From the NCBI GenBank assembly GCA_013288345.1, contig JABDCA010000022.1:1-47040 (forward strand): 47,040 bases of DNA, read 5' to 3'. This DNA is from Bacteroidota bacterium. GTDB taxonomy: Bacteria; Bacteroidota; Bacteroidia; JABEUT01. A program made the position numbers and the translations under genes. The notes below the pieces were generated by a model. It saw nothing but the letters and a program-made list of their open reading frames with translations. It was not told where the DNA came from and searched no databases. Below, one piece after another: positions 1-8,099 of the stretch (positions are counted from its first letter, which is position 1; each line of letters opens with the position of its first letter).

Positions 1-1
1 A

Positions 2-620
2 AACACACATGATAATGTGTTGGAAGTACCTGAGGTAGTTATAAATGTGGTTAATTATAGTATGGTTCAGCAAGCATCGCTGGCAAGTGCCGAGTACCCT
101 AAAGGGGTAAATGAATTTGAAAAATCGGGCTTCACTCCTATTGCATCTGAGCAGGTGAAGCCATTTCGTGTAAAAGAATCTCCTGTGCAACTGGAATGTG
201 AAGTACTGGGAGTAAAACAAACAGGAGATGGCGGTGGTTCGGGCAAGATGCATTGCGGGATGTGAAGATGTAATGGATTCTAACAAAAGAATAGACCCAA
301 ATAAAATTGATCTGGTAGGCCGTATGGGTGGCAGTTGGTATTGCCGTGCAAGTGGAAAAGCTTTATTTGAACAACCACAACCGGGGCATAACCTGGGCAT
401 GGGGGTTGATGCTCTACCTACTTCTATACGCAACAGTAAAATATTGACCGGTAATAATTTAGGGTTGCTGGGTAACACACCTAAGCTACCCGATATGCAA
501 GGTTATGTATCTACCGAAAGCTTTACTTCAGAAGAAGAATTACATAAAGCAGCACAAAAACTAATAGAAACGCACAGGGTAGAAGAAGCATGGAAGCTAT
601 TGATTGCTAATACGAAATAA
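2..620 (+). pseudogene. flavin reductase family protein, 3' part, frameshifted
   Basis: Two overlapping frames together read as the C-terminal two thirds of an FMN-binding flavin reductase of the DIM6/NTAB type. The first frame is open from the left edge (base 2) and carries NYSMVQQASLAS, EYPKGVNEFEKSG and a VKESPVQLECEV segment. It stops at 263-265. The second frame resumes with EDVMDSNKRIDPNKIDL, MGGSWYCRASG and IRNSKILTGNN and stops at 620. From memory of the family, about eight residues (an NLVICEV-like strand) are missing after GDGGGSG, and one extra base near 251-261 shifts the frame, so the break is a small deletion plus a frameshift. The N-terminus lies outside the window. It could be a true pseudogene or an assembly error; the family call is firm, the loss of function less so. 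Confidence 0.75.
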
Positions 621-621
621 G

Positions 622-706
622 ATAGAACACTGATGACGCGGATATTACAGATACTCACAGATAAAATCAGCGAAGACCCGTTTAATCAGTTTTATCCGTG
701 TTCTAT
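622..706. repeat. REP-like intergenic palindromic element
   Basis: An 85-base element is bounded by a perfect 9-base inverted repeat, ATAGAACAC (622-630) and GTGTTCTAT (698-706). The inside contains degenerate internal complementarity of the 'CAGATAAAATCAGCG...AATCAGTTTTATCCG' kind. It sits between the broken flavin reductase and the GIN lipoprotein gene. Its sequence style, with repeats of TGATGACGCGGAT and ATCCGTG words, resembles short dispersed elements I know from Bacteroidota intergenic regions; that link is from memory and is not tested here. Confidence 0.5.
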
Positions 707-760
707 TTGAATTTGTAACAAATTGTGGTAGCTATTCGTCTTACGACAAAATAGCATACC

Positions 761-1498
761 ATGAAACCTATATCAATGAAAATGAAAAAAATCATCTATT
801 TAACTGCTTTTGTTTTGGGCGGTTGCATTATTACCGATGGCTCATCGAAAGATAGCTACACCAAGTTACCTGCAGAAGGCAAAACGATAGATATTAAAAG
901 CTTTAAAGCCATTCATGCCGACGGAGTATTTAATATCTACCTTACACAAGGTGATAAAGAAGGAATGGTAGTAAAAGGCTATTACCCAAAAGATTTGAAG
1001 GTGAGTAATGTGGGTGATACTTTATCGATTGAAGATACTTCGAGTTCGCATACAAACCATTTGAGTACAAAGACTGACATATATATTACCCTAACAACCA
1101 TCAATTACATGGAGATCTCATCAGTAGGTACTACCAAGTGCACCGATACACTAAAGCTTAAGAATTTCCATTTTCAATCGGAAGGTGTGGGCTCTATTTC
1201 ACTCTTGCTAAATGCTGATAGTGTAAAAGGTTCAGAAGATGGTGTTGGCTCATTGAAGCTGGCAGGTAAATCAATATTTGCAGATATATCAGATAATGGT
1301 GTGGGTTCACTCGAGGCAGATAACTATATAGTTGATGTGCTGCATGTAAATGTAAATGGTGTGGGCGCTGCAAGTGTTTATGCCAATAAGGAAGTATACA
1401 TGCAATCATCGGGTGTTGGCGGGGTACGCTACCACGGCCCGGCTAAAGTTATGCAAAGCGATGCCGATGGCATTGGCGGCATAAAGCATGTAGAGTAA
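761..1498 (+). CDS. GIN-domain (DUF2807) putative lipoprotein
   Basis: This 245-residue protein has a basic N-terminus, a hydrophobic stretch and a lipobox-like LGGC (Cys22), so it is probably an exported lipoprotein. The rest matches the head GIN domain (DUF2807), a beta-helical surface fold of unknown role common in Bacteroidota. The early FKAIHADGVFNIYLTQGD segment is the typical family opening. A G(V/I)G motif recurs at residues 142, 161, 180, 200, 218 and 237, i.e. about every 19 residues, as expected for stacked beta-helix turns. Starts at 776 or 782 would give a shorter signal and are equally possible. A strong hairpin terminator follows at once, so it appears to be transcribed alone. 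Function is unknown; cell-surface adhesion or structure is only a guess. Confidence 0.85.
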   Translation: MKPISMKMKKIIYLTAFVLGGCIITDGSSKDSYTKLPAEGKTIDIKSFKAIHADGVFNIYLTQGDKEGMVVKGYYPKDLKVSNVGDTLSIEDTSSSHTNHLSTKTDIYITLTTINYMEISSVGTTKCTDTLKLKNFHFQSEGVGSISLLLNADSVKGSEDGVGSLKLAGKSIFADISDNGVGSLEADNYIVDVLHVNVNGVGAASVYANKEVYMQSSGVGGVRYHGPAKVMQSDADGIGGIKHVE

Positions 1499-1511
1499 TT
1501 TGTATTGAAAC

Positions 1512-1549
1512 AAAAAGAAAGTCCATTTATAACCGTGGACTTTCTCTTT
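1512..1549 (+). terminator. rho-independent terminator after the GIN lipoprotein gene
   Basis: A perfect 9-base-pair stem, GAAAGTCCA (1517-1525) with TGGACTTTC (1536-1544), encloses a 10-base loop. It is flanked by an A-run on the left (1512-1516) and a T-rich tract (1545-1549) on the right. It begins 13 bases after the stop codon at 1498. Confidence 0.8.
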
Positions 1550-1558
1550 AAAAACATC

Positions 1559-1566
1559 TACCTTTG
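1559..1566 (+). promoter_or_regulatory. Bacteroidota -7 element TACCTTTG
   Basis: An exact TAnnTTTG match lies 10 bases upstream of the ATG at 1577 and just after the terminator at 1512-1549. It implies a very short leader and argues against translation starting at the upstream in-frame ATG at 1505, which would lie within the terminator. Confidence 0.65.
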
Positions 1567-1576
1567 GCAAGGGTAT

Positions 1577-2218
1577 ATGAAGAAACTATTCATTATTATT
1601 TTGTTCATTTTCACAGGTCTCTTTGCTAAGGCCCAGTTCATCGATTCCCTGCAGCATGCGGTCAACACTAAAGGTACATTTACATTCAGCTTCACTTCTC
1701 GCAATTCTTTTATAACAAATTACAACGCTTATATATCGGGCTTTGCAGTAGGAGTAACCTTTGGAAAAAAACTCACCATAGGTGGGGGATATAACTTTTT
1801 ATCTTCTTCTATAACCAAAAAAGAGACCATTGGAAGTGATGTAGTTACTGCAAGTCTCAGTTTTGCATACTTCTCTTACTATGTGCAGTATATAATGAAC
1901 CTTAGTAAGCATTGGAAAATATACATAACACCATTCTGCCTCGGCCTTGGGGGTTCGAGCTATCAGTATTTTTTTAACACGCAAGATTCTCATACTGTGG
2001 TACCCTACGAACCGCAAGTTGAAATTGACTACAACTTTAAAAAATGGCTTGGCCTTTATACACAGGTTGGATATCGCTTAATGATCATAAACAACCCAGC
2101 TATTGTTCAAAACTTCAACTCCCCAACCTACTCCTATGGCGTTCTGTTATCGCCATTTGAATTGTTTGCGGCTATTTTTCCACGTACTAAGCTTGCCCAT
2201 TCTATAGAGGATAATTGA
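1577..2218 (+). CDS. secreted beta-barrel-like hypothetical protein
   Basis: I do not recognise a named family. The 213-residue product starts with a clear signal peptide, MKKLFIIILFIFTGLFAKAQ, probably cleaved after AKA. The mature part is rich in alternating aromatic and glycine residues (for example FAVGVTFGKKLTIGGGYNF and LGLYTQVGYRLM), the usual look of an outer-membrane beta-barrel of 8-10 strands. The start at 1577 is chosen because it gives the signal peptide and follows the -7 element at 1559; the longer reading from 1505 would include the preceding terminator. It is followed by ruvB with its own promoter, so it is likely monocistronic. Outer-membrane location is inferred. Confidence 0.7.
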   Translation: MKKLFIIILFIFTGLFAKAQFIDSLQHAVNTKGTFTFSFTSRNSFITNYNAYISGFAVGVTFGKKLTIGGGYNFLSSSITKKETIGSDVVTASLSFAYFSYYVQYIMNLSKHWKIYITPFCLGLGGSSYQYFFNTQDSHTVVPYEPQVEIDYNFKKWLGLYTQVGYRLMIINNPAIVQNFNSPTYSYGVLLSPFELFAAIFPRTKLAHSIEDN

Positions 2219-2245
2219 TTAAGCCAAATTGGTAGATATATTTCC

Positions 2246-2253
2246 TATTTTTG
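2246..2253 (+). promoter_or_regulatory. -7 element TATTTTTG for ruvB
   Basis: An exact TAnnTTTG match ends 21 bases before the ATG at 2275. Its last three bases, TTG at 2251-2253, are an in-frame potential start codon, so they should be read as promoter and not as the start of ruvB. Confidence 0.7.
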
Positions 2254-2274
2254 TCTGATTCACGCAATATATAC

Positions 2275-3291
2275 ATGAACGAGAACCTTGTCCCAGATAG
2301 CGAACATTTAAGCTCAGCCGAAAAAGAAGTTGAAAAAGTTCTTCGGCCCAAGGAGTTTGCTGACTTTTCGGGACAGGAGAAAGTAGTGGAGAACCTTCGC
2401 ATTTTTGTACAGGCAGCCCAGCAAAGAGAAGAAGCGCTTGACCACGTTCTGCTACACGGCCCTCCGGGCTTGGGCAAAACTACACTTGCAAATATTATAG
2501 CATCTGAATTACAGGTAAACATACGTATTACGTCGGGCCCTGTACTTGAAAAGCCGGGCGACCTTGCAGGCTTGCTTACCAACCTGGGTATGTACGATGT
2601 TTTATTTATTGATGAGATACACCGCCTTAGCCCTGTTGTGGAAGAGTATTTATACTCTGCCATGGAAGACTACCGTATAGACATAATGATTGACAGCGGC
2701 CCGAATGCACGCAGTGTACAGTTAAAGTTAAATCCATTTACCCTCATTGGAGCCACTACCCGCGCGGGTTTGCTTACCTCACCCTTACGCGCCCGTTTCG
2801 GAATTAATTTCAGGCTCGATTACTATACATCAGAGTTATTACAAAGAATTATAGAACGCTCTTCAGATATTCTGAACATATCTATAACCGAGGAGGCATC
2901 GCATGAAATTGCCCGCCGAAGCAGGGGTACCCCACGTATTGCTAACTCACTGTTGCGCAGGGTGCGTGATTTTGCACAGGTAAAAGGCCAGGGTATTGAT
3001 CTGGCAATTACACAGTTTGCGCTTAAAGCCCTGCACGTTGATGAGAACGGCCTCGATGAAATGGATAACCGCATACTTTCTGCTATAGTTGAAAAATTCA
3101 AAGGCGGGCCTGTAGGCTTATCCACCATTGCCATTGCAGTTGGCGAACAAGCAGGTACTATTGAAGAAGTCTATGAACCTTTTTTGATACAGGAAGGATA
3201 CCTTGCCCGCACACCGCGTGGCAGAGAAGCAACTGACAAGACCTATAAACACCTGAAGAAGATCAGGCATAATTCACCCGGCCTTTTCTAA
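2275..3291 (+). CDS. ruvB: Holliday junction branch migration DNA helicase RuvB
   Basis: This 338-residue AAA+ motor drives branch migration of Holliday junctions together with RuvA, handing them to RuvC. Walker A is [10 protein letters not shown] (residues 61-70), Walker B is LFIDEIHRL (110-118), and the sensor and arginine-finger region reads [19 protein letters not shown] winged-helix C-terminal domain ends with the typical [17 protein letters not shown]. Length fits the family (about 340). The ATG at 2275 is preferred to the TTG at 2251, which lies inside the promoter element. queG begins on the base right after the stop, so the two are surely co-transcribed. Confidence 0.97.
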   Translation: MNENLVPDSEHLSSAEKEVEKVLRPKEFADFSGQEKVVENLRIFVQAAQQREEALDHVLLHGPPGLGKTTLANIIASELQVNIRITSGPVLEKPGDLAGLLTNLGMYDVLFIDEIHRLSPVVEEYLYSAMEDYRIDIMIDSGPNARSVQLKLNPFTLIGATTRAGLLTSPLRARFGINFRLDYYTSELLQRIIERSSDILNISITEEASHEIARRSRGTPRIANSLLRRVRDFAQVKGQGIDLAITQFALKALHVDENGLDEMDNRILSAIVEKFKGGPVGLSTIAIAVGEQAGTIEEVYEPFLIQEGYLARTPRGREATDKTYKHLKKIRHNSPGLF

Positions 3292-4212
3292 ATGAACACA
3301 GAGAGCTATTCGGCTTTTATAAAGCAGGAAGCTAAACGCCTGGGGTTTGAATATTGCGGTTTTTCAAAAGCTGAATTTCTAGAAGAAGAAGCGCCACGGT
3401 TTGAAAAATGGCTGCACCAGAACATGCATGGACAAATGGGCTATATGGCTAACTATGGCGATATGCGGCTTGATCCGCGCATACTTGTGCCGGGCGCAAA
3501 GTCGGTAATATCGTTAATGCTTAATTACTTCCCTGAAGAAAAACAAAATGAGAATACTCCACAAATTTCTAAATACGCTTATGGCAGGGATTATCATTAT
3601 GTAATAAAAGACAAGCTCAAAGAAATGCTTTCAAGTATTCGTGAACATGTTGGAGAGGTGAACGGCAGGGCATTTGTAGATTCGGCACCTGTGCTGGAAC
3701 GTGCATGGGCAGCGAAAAGTGGCCTTGGTTGGATAGGAAAAAACTCACAACTCATACGCCCGGGTAAAGGTTCTTTCTTTTTTCTGGCCGAGCTGATCAT
3801 CGACCTTGCACTGATCTATGACGGGCCCATAAAAGATTACTGCGGCAGTTGCACACGATGTATAGATGCTTGCCCTACGCAAGCTATAGTGGGACCCAAT
3901 GTAGTTGATGGCAGCAAATGTATTTCGTATTTTACCATTGAGTTAGAGGAAGCCATACCGACTGAAATGAAAGGCAAGATGGACAACTGGATGTTTGGCT
4001 GCGATGTGTGCCAGGATGTATGCCCATGGAACAGGTTTTCTCATCCGCATACCGAAGAAAAGATGAAAGCAAACCCCGCATTACTCGGAATGAAAAAACA
4101 GGACTGGGAAGAAATAACAGAAGAGGTTTTCTCAAAAATATTCTCAGGCTCGCCATTACAGCGTGCCGGATACGAAGGAATAAAAAGGAACCTTGACTTT
4201 ATTACATCTTAG
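3292..4212 (+). CDS. queG: epoxyqueuosine reductase QueG
   Basis: This 306-residue protein carries out the last step of queuosine synthesis, reducing epoxyqueuosine in the tRNA wobble position to queuosine with a cobalamin cofactor and two [4Fe-4S] clusters. The probable catalytic Asp130 lies in [15 protein letters not shown]. The cluster ligands are [12 protein letters not shown] (Cys184, 187, 190, 194) and [11 protein letters not shown] (Cys237, 240, 244), with Cys210 as the remaining ligand. It starts directly after ruvB (no spacer). Its 3' end overlaps the convergent small gene at 4202-4396 by 11 bases, so no terminator can lie between them. Confidence 0.95.
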   Translation: MNTESYSAFIKQEAKRLGFEYCGFSKAEFLEEEAPRFEKWLHQNMHGQMGYMANYGDMRLDPRILVPGAKSVISLMLNYFPEEKQNENTPQISKYAYGRDYHYVIKDKLKEMLSSIREHVGEVNGRAFVDSAPVLERAWAAKSGLGWIGKNSQLIRPGKGSFFFLAELIIDLALIYDGPIKDYCGSCTRCIDACPTQAIVGPNVVDGSKCISYFTIELEEAIPTEMKGKMDNWMFGCDVCQDVCPWNRFSHPHTEEKMKANPALLGMKKQDWEEITEEVFSKIFSGSPLQRAGYEGIKRNLDFITS

Positions 4213-4396
4213 TAACGCCACGAAATACTTCGAGTATTACATCCTTGTACATATGACCAAAAGTAGACAGGCACCAAACTTGTAACAATAATTTCTCATC
4301 GGGTTTAAGCCATGCTATAGCTTTCATCAATTCCTTACGGAATAGAACCCTATCGAAGCTTACCCTTTCGAGTATTTTTTTGCTCATTTCATACAT
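4202..4396 (-). CDS. small conserved Bacteroidota protein of unknown function
   Basis: The predicted 64-residue product reads [20 protein letters not shown] at the start and continues with [19 protein letters not shown]. The 'ERVSFD..LF.KEL.KA...L.P.E...L' pattern is one I remember from many short Bacteroidota proteins with no known function. It is largely helical with no signal peptide or membrane segment. The ATG at 4396 is chosen because a near-consensus -7 element (TAGCTTTA) lies at 4412-4419; the longer reading from 4447 would run through it. It overlaps the end of queG on the other strand by 11 bases. Confidence 0.65.
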   Translation of the reverse strand: MYEMSKKILERVSFDRVLFRKELMKAIAWLKPDEKLLLQVWCLSTFGHMYKDVILEVFRGVTKM

Positions 4397-4411
4397 GCTC
4401 TTCGAATTTAA

Positions 4412-4419
4412 TAAAGCTA
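4412..4419 (-). promoter_or_regulatory. near-consensus -7 element TAGCTTTA
   Basis: On the minus strand this differs from TAnnTTTG at the last base only and sits 15 bases upstream of the ATG at 4396. It decides between the two possible starts of the small gene. Confidence 0.35.
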
Positions 4420-4522
4420 ACTTAATAATAATAAAACTCTTTCGCAAACTTTTAAAGGCTTTTTTTTCAACCGCAAGCTCAATTAACCTTTGGATGCATT
4501 TTACTTAACCAACAGCTAATAT

Positions 4523-6262
4523 TTACTTTCCCTGCGATGCAGGTGGCCATGATTTCATAGCACCATTATAGAAAGGGCGTTTAGGTACTGCTATAGTCGT
4601 AAGTACAGAGTCGTACACTGCAGTATTATTAAGTATCTCAATACTCTTCTTTATATCACGGTCATCTTTTAACCCCGATTGTATTCTGCCCTTTTCATAA
4701 TAGTAACGTGATGCAATTTCTTCTTCCAACACGCGCTTTATTTCAGGTTTATATTTTATCATATCATTTTTCCTCGCCTCTGCCATATCCTTGTCAATCT
4801 TATCGTACGATGTTTTAAGGTCGGCATCATACTTTTCATTCTCAGTTGCTTCCTTTAATTGCTTAAGTAACTGGTCTGTTTTAGTGGTGTATTTAAAATT
4901 ATGTGCCTTTACAAAATCAACAAATTTCGCATACTCATCATCGCTCAATGAGAAGCTATCGGCTTGTGCAATGGAGTTATGGCTTAACCTGAACTGAGTA
5001 GCATAATTAAATATCAGAAACTGCGTCTCCAGGTTAATAGTAGCAGGGCTTATTTTCAGAGGATCTATGGCAATATCCGGAGCTATACCGCCACCATCGT
5101 AAACTACGCGGCCATGTTTGGTTCTGAAAGCAGATTTAAGTGAATCAGGTACTTTATTTACTGTACCATCGGCGCTGCGGTGGCTATAGTCAAGGGCCTG
5201 TATACACCTTCCGCTGGGAGTATAATATTTGGCAATGGTAAATTTAAGTTGAGAGTTATAACTAAGCGGATGTGTCTGTTGCACCAGGCCTTTGCCATAA
5301 GTGCGTGTGCCTATAACAACTCCCCTGTCTAAATCCTGTATTGTACCGGTTACAATTTCAGAAGCAGAAGCAGAGCCACTATTTACCACTACAGCAATAC
5401 GTATGGTAGTATCTATCGGGTCACCACCTGTATTATCAGGGTGATTCCACTCCCTGCTACGGCCGCGGGTATTTACTACTAATTGCCCTTTAGGTTCAAA
5501 TATGTTTACCATTTTAACCGCCTCATTCAATAGTCCACCGGGGTTATTTCTCAGGTCGAGTATTATACCTTTTAGTTTGTGTTCTTTCTTTAGTTCAATT
5601 AATGCATTCCTTACATTATCCCCCGCCCTTTCGGTAAACTCACTAAGCCTTATGTAGCCTATATTATCAGCAACCATGCCATAATAAGGTACGTTACCTA
5701 CCTTAATAACTTCACGCGTAATTATCTTTTCCACAGGTGTTGTTGCATTCGGGCTAAGCACCATTAGCTTTACGGTTGTACCGGCCTGCCCTTTTAAAAG
5801 TTTACCTACGTCATCAGTATTCTTGCCGGTGGTCGAAATACCATCTATACTTACCAGTTTATCGCCAGCGTTAAGCCCTGCCTTAGCCGCTGGTGAACCT
5901 AAGTATGGTTCTGCAATTTCTATGCCATTACTATCACGTTGCACAATAGCGCCAATTCCTCCATACTCCCCTGTCGTCATAAACCGGAAGTCTTCTATTT
6001 CCGATTCAGGTATGTAATCGGTATACGGGTCGAGCGATGCAAGCATAGCATCAATACTCGTCTTTACCATTTCCCCCGGGTTTATACTATCTACATAATA
6101 CAGGTCGAGTTCCTTCAACGTAGTGGAATAGATATCGAGGTTCTTAGATATTTCAAAGTAGTTATCGGTAAAGCTATACGAAAGAAACGCGTAAGTGCCG
6201 ATAGCCAATACTGCCAATAGCAGGCGGAACTTCTTTATATTTTTCAAGACCTTCGAAATCAT
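4523..6262 (-). CDS. S41 family C-terminal processing peptidase
   Basis: This 579-residue serine protease of the CtpA/Prc family is anchored by an N-terminal membrane segment (about residues 13-31) and acts in the periplasm on C-terminal regions of proteins. An N-terminal domain (DAMLASLDPYTDYI) is followed by a PDZ domain (about 90-175, with GEYGGIGAIV and SPAAKAGLNAGDKL) and the catalytic core: VVNSGSASASEI (nucleophile Ser in 293-303) and TYGKGLVQ (general base Lys324). An extended C-terminal region of about 150 residues is typical for Bacteroidota members. The ATG at 6262 is preferred to the TTG at 6268. It is the last gene of the DUF4271-hemD-rnpA-yidD operon, 14 bases after yidD. No clear terminator was seen. 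Confidence 0.92.
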   Translation of the reverse strand: MISKVLKNIKKFRLLLAVLAIGTYAFLSYSFTDNYFEISKNLDIYSTTLKELDLYYVDSINPGEMVKTSIDAMLASLDPYTDYIPESEIEDFRFMTTGEYGGIGAIVQRDSNGIEIAEPYLGSPAAKAGLNAGDKLVSIDGISTTGKNTDDVGKLLKGQAGTTVKLMVLSPNATTPVEKIITREVIKVGNVPYYGMVADNIGYIRLSEFTERAGDNVRNALIELKKEHKLKGIILDLRNNPGGLLNEAVKMVNIFEPKGQLVVNTRGRSREWNHPDNTGGDPIDTTIRIAVVVNSGSASASEIVTGTIQDLDRGVVIGTRTYGKGLVQQTHPLSYNSQLKFTIAKYYTPSGRCIQALDYSHRSADGTVNKVPDSLKSAFRTKHGRVVYDGGGIAPDIAIDPLKISPATINLETQFLIFNYATQFRLSHNSIAQADSFSLSDDEYAKFVDFVKAHNFKYTTKTDQLLKQLKEATENEKYDADLKTSYDKIDKDMAEARKNDMIKYKPEIKRVLEEEIASRYYYEKGRIQSGLKDDRDIKKSIEILNNTAVYDSVLTTIAVPKRPFYNGAMKSWPPASQGK

Positions 6263-6276
6263 AATCAATCTATTTA

Positions 6277-6492
6277 TTAGGGTACAGGGTCGTACCCATG
6301 TTTATGGTTAAAGGGGTTGCACGAAAGAAAACGCCTGAATGACAAGTAAGCCCCTTTAAAAAAGCCATATTTGGTAATTGCTTCAATACTGTATTGCGAA
6401 CAGGTGGGTGTATAACGGCAAGCACCCATTATCCAAGGGGAAATAGCACCCTGGTAAAACTTAATAAGCAGAATTAAAAGCTTACTTGCCAT
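6277..6492 (-). CDS. yidD: membrane protein insertion efficiency factor YidD
   Basis: This 71-residue protein of the YidD family helps YidC insert inner-membrane proteins. The diagnostic segments are [24 protein letters not shown] and the [14 protein letters not shown] end. Full length for the family. Its start overlaps the end of rnpA by 11 bases, the normal pairing seen across bacteria. Confidence 0.95.
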   Translation of the reverse strand: MASKLLILLIKFYQGAISPWIMGACRYTPTCSQYSIEAITKYGFFKGAYLSFRRFLSCNPFNHKHGYDPVP

Positions 6493-6883
6493 TGGTTTTA
6501 TCTACTAATCGTTGTAAAGTTACTACTATTTTAGACTCAATTTCGGGGTACAATGCTTTCTCCTTGCTTGTATAAACGAACATCATTTGATAATGTTTCA
6601 TGTTCAATTCCGCAGCACCATATAGTATATACTTGTTCTTCCGATAAGCCTCACGCATCCTTCTCTTTAACAAGTTGCGGTCAACGGCTCTTTTAAAACT
6701 TCTTTTAGGTACTGCAAAAGCCACTTTTACAGGCGGTTCAGCTTTCCCTTCAAAAACAGTCCACAATAAACGTAAAGGCGGACTGCTGAATGATTTGCCA
6801 TCAGCAAAAAGAGTTTCAATGGCTTTCTTTTCGTAAAGGCGCTCAGTTTTTCGCAGGGTTAGCCGGCGGGTATCAGTTACCAT
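6482..6883 (-). CDS. rnpA: ribonuclease P protein component
   Basis: This 133-residue basic protein binds the RNase P RNA and aids removal of 5' leaders from tRNA precursors. The conserved [20 protein letters not shown] stretch and the following RRMREAYR contain the RNR motif; length is normal. It overlaps yidD by 11 bases and follows hemD by 13 bases within the same minus-strand operon. rpmH, the common neighbour in other phyla, is not here. Confidence 0.95.
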   Translation of the reverse strand: MVTDTRRLTLRKTERLYEKKAIETLFADGKSFSSPPLRLLWTVFEGKAEPPVKVAFAVPKRSFKRAVDRNLLKRRMREAYRKNKYILYGAAELNMKHYQMMFVYTSKEKALYPEIESKIVVTLQRLVDKTNGK

Positions 6884-6896
6884 ATTGAAGGGTGAA

Positions 6897-8078
6897 CTAT
6901 CTTTTGCGTTTTGCCGGCTTTGCCTTCTTCTTTCCTTTTGGGCTCTTTACCACTTTCTTAGCAACCGGTTTCTTTGCCTTTTTAGCCTTAGCAGGTTTCA
7001 CCTTCTTCTTAATTGGCTTTGCAGCTTTTTTAGGAACAGGCTTTACCACTTTCTTTTTAGCAACAGGCTTTATCACTTTTTTAGGAGCTACCTTAGCTTT
7101 TTTTACTACTGGCTTTACCGCCTTTTTAGCAACTGGCTTTGGCTTTTCTATAACTTTCTTTTCAGGCTTAGCAACCTTTACTTCTATTACTTTCTTTTCA
7201 ATAACGGCTACAGGTACTTCTTTAGGTTTTGCTACTGACCTTACATTACGTCTTGGAGGCATTTTCTTCTCCGGGGTCATCTCTTCTATGTTCTGAATAG
7301 AAAGACTTACGGGTTCCCATTGATGCTGCTTTCCTTTTTGTTCGCCCTTTAAAAACTGCTCAAGGGCCATTGCCATTGAAGGCGCTTGTGGCTGTGGGGC
7401 ATGAATATGTAACCTGAGGCCTGCATGTATTACAGCTTTAGCTGTTTGCTCTCCGAATGCAGCTATAAGTGTATGGTTCTGCTTAAAATCGGGGAAGTTA
7501 TTCAGTAATGAAGTGATGCCCGCTGAGCTGAATAGCACTATCATATCGTACTGCGACATGGTAATATCGGTAAGATTACTGTAAACAGCTTTGTATAAAG
7601 GAGCTTTTACATAACGTATGTTCTCTTTATCCAATAAATCAGTATACTCATCATTAGGAGCATCGGTGCAAGGCAGTAAAAATTTCTCTGCCATATGCTT
7701 CTTCTTTATGATCTCAACTAAGTCGGCAAATGAGAAATTACTGAAGAATATCTTCCTTTTGCGGAACTGTATATACTTTTGTAAATAGTAGGCCGTAGCT
7801 TCTGAAATACAGAAATACTTCATGGTTTCAGGCACAATAACCCTCAACTCATTGCATATCCTAAAGTAGTTATCGACCGCATTTTTGCTGGTCATTATAA
7901 CTGCGTTGTACGATAATACATCGATACGTTGTTTACGGAATTCTTTTGCCGGAACGCCCTCAACCTGTATAAAAGGCCTGAAATCAACCTCAATATTAAA
8001 GTTCCTGGCTATTTCAAAATAGGGGGAACGTTCAATTTCGGGGCGGGGTTGCGAGATGAGTATTTTCTTTATCTTCAT
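6897..8078 (-). CDS. hemD: uroporphyrinogen-III synthase with lysine-rich C-terminal tail
   Basis: Residues 1 to about 245 match the Bacteroidota form of uroporphyrinogen-III synthase, which closes and inverts hydroxymethylbilane in haem synthesis (ISQPRPEIERSPY at the start, VIMTSKNAVDNYF, IVLFSSAGITSLLNNFPDF, IAAFGEQTAKAV). Residues 274-393 are a separate low-complexity tail of lysine, proline, alanine and valine; I count 45 lysines in 120 residues, in repeats such as KPVAKK and KVVKP. It resembles the tails of histone H1 or AlgP-like proteins. Usual family members are about 250 residues and lack it. The tail suggests nucleic-acid or other polyanion binding, which is inference. It lies between DUF4271 (21-base gap) and rnpA (13-base gap) in one operon. 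The dense T-rich stretch on the plus strand opposite the tail is only its complement. Confidence 0.88.
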   Translation of the reverse strand: MKIKKILISQPRPEIERSPYFEIARNFNIEVDFRPFIQVEGVPAKEFRKQRIDVLSYNAVIMTSKNAVDNYFRICNELRVIVPETMKYFCISEATAYYLQKYIQFRKRKIFFSNFSFADLVEIIKKKHMAEKFLLPCTDAPNDEYTDLLDKENIRYVKAPLYKAVYSNLTDITMSQYDMIVLFSSAGITSLLNNFPDFKQNHTLIAAFGEQTAKAVIHAGLRLHIHAPQPQAPSMAMALEQFLKGEQKGKQHQWEPVSLSIQNIEEMTPEKKMPPRRNVRSVAKPKEVPVAVIEKKVIEVKVAKPEKKVIEKPKPVAKKAVKPVVKKAKVAPKKVIKPVAKKKVVKPVPKKAAKPIKKKVKPAKAKKAKKPVAKKVVKSPKGKKKAKPAKRKR

Positions 8079-8099
8079 TCCATTTGGTTTCTATTTACC

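Noticed and set aside
2251-2274. TTG start extending ruvB by eight residues
   Set aside because: The TTG is the last part of the -7 element TATTTTTG and the ATG at 2275 matches family length.
6885-7296. Two long overlapping plus-strand frames rich in Phe, Leu and Tyr
   Set aside because: They are the complement of the lysine-rich repeat tail of HemD (AAA/AAG codons read as TTT/CTT) and have no family features.
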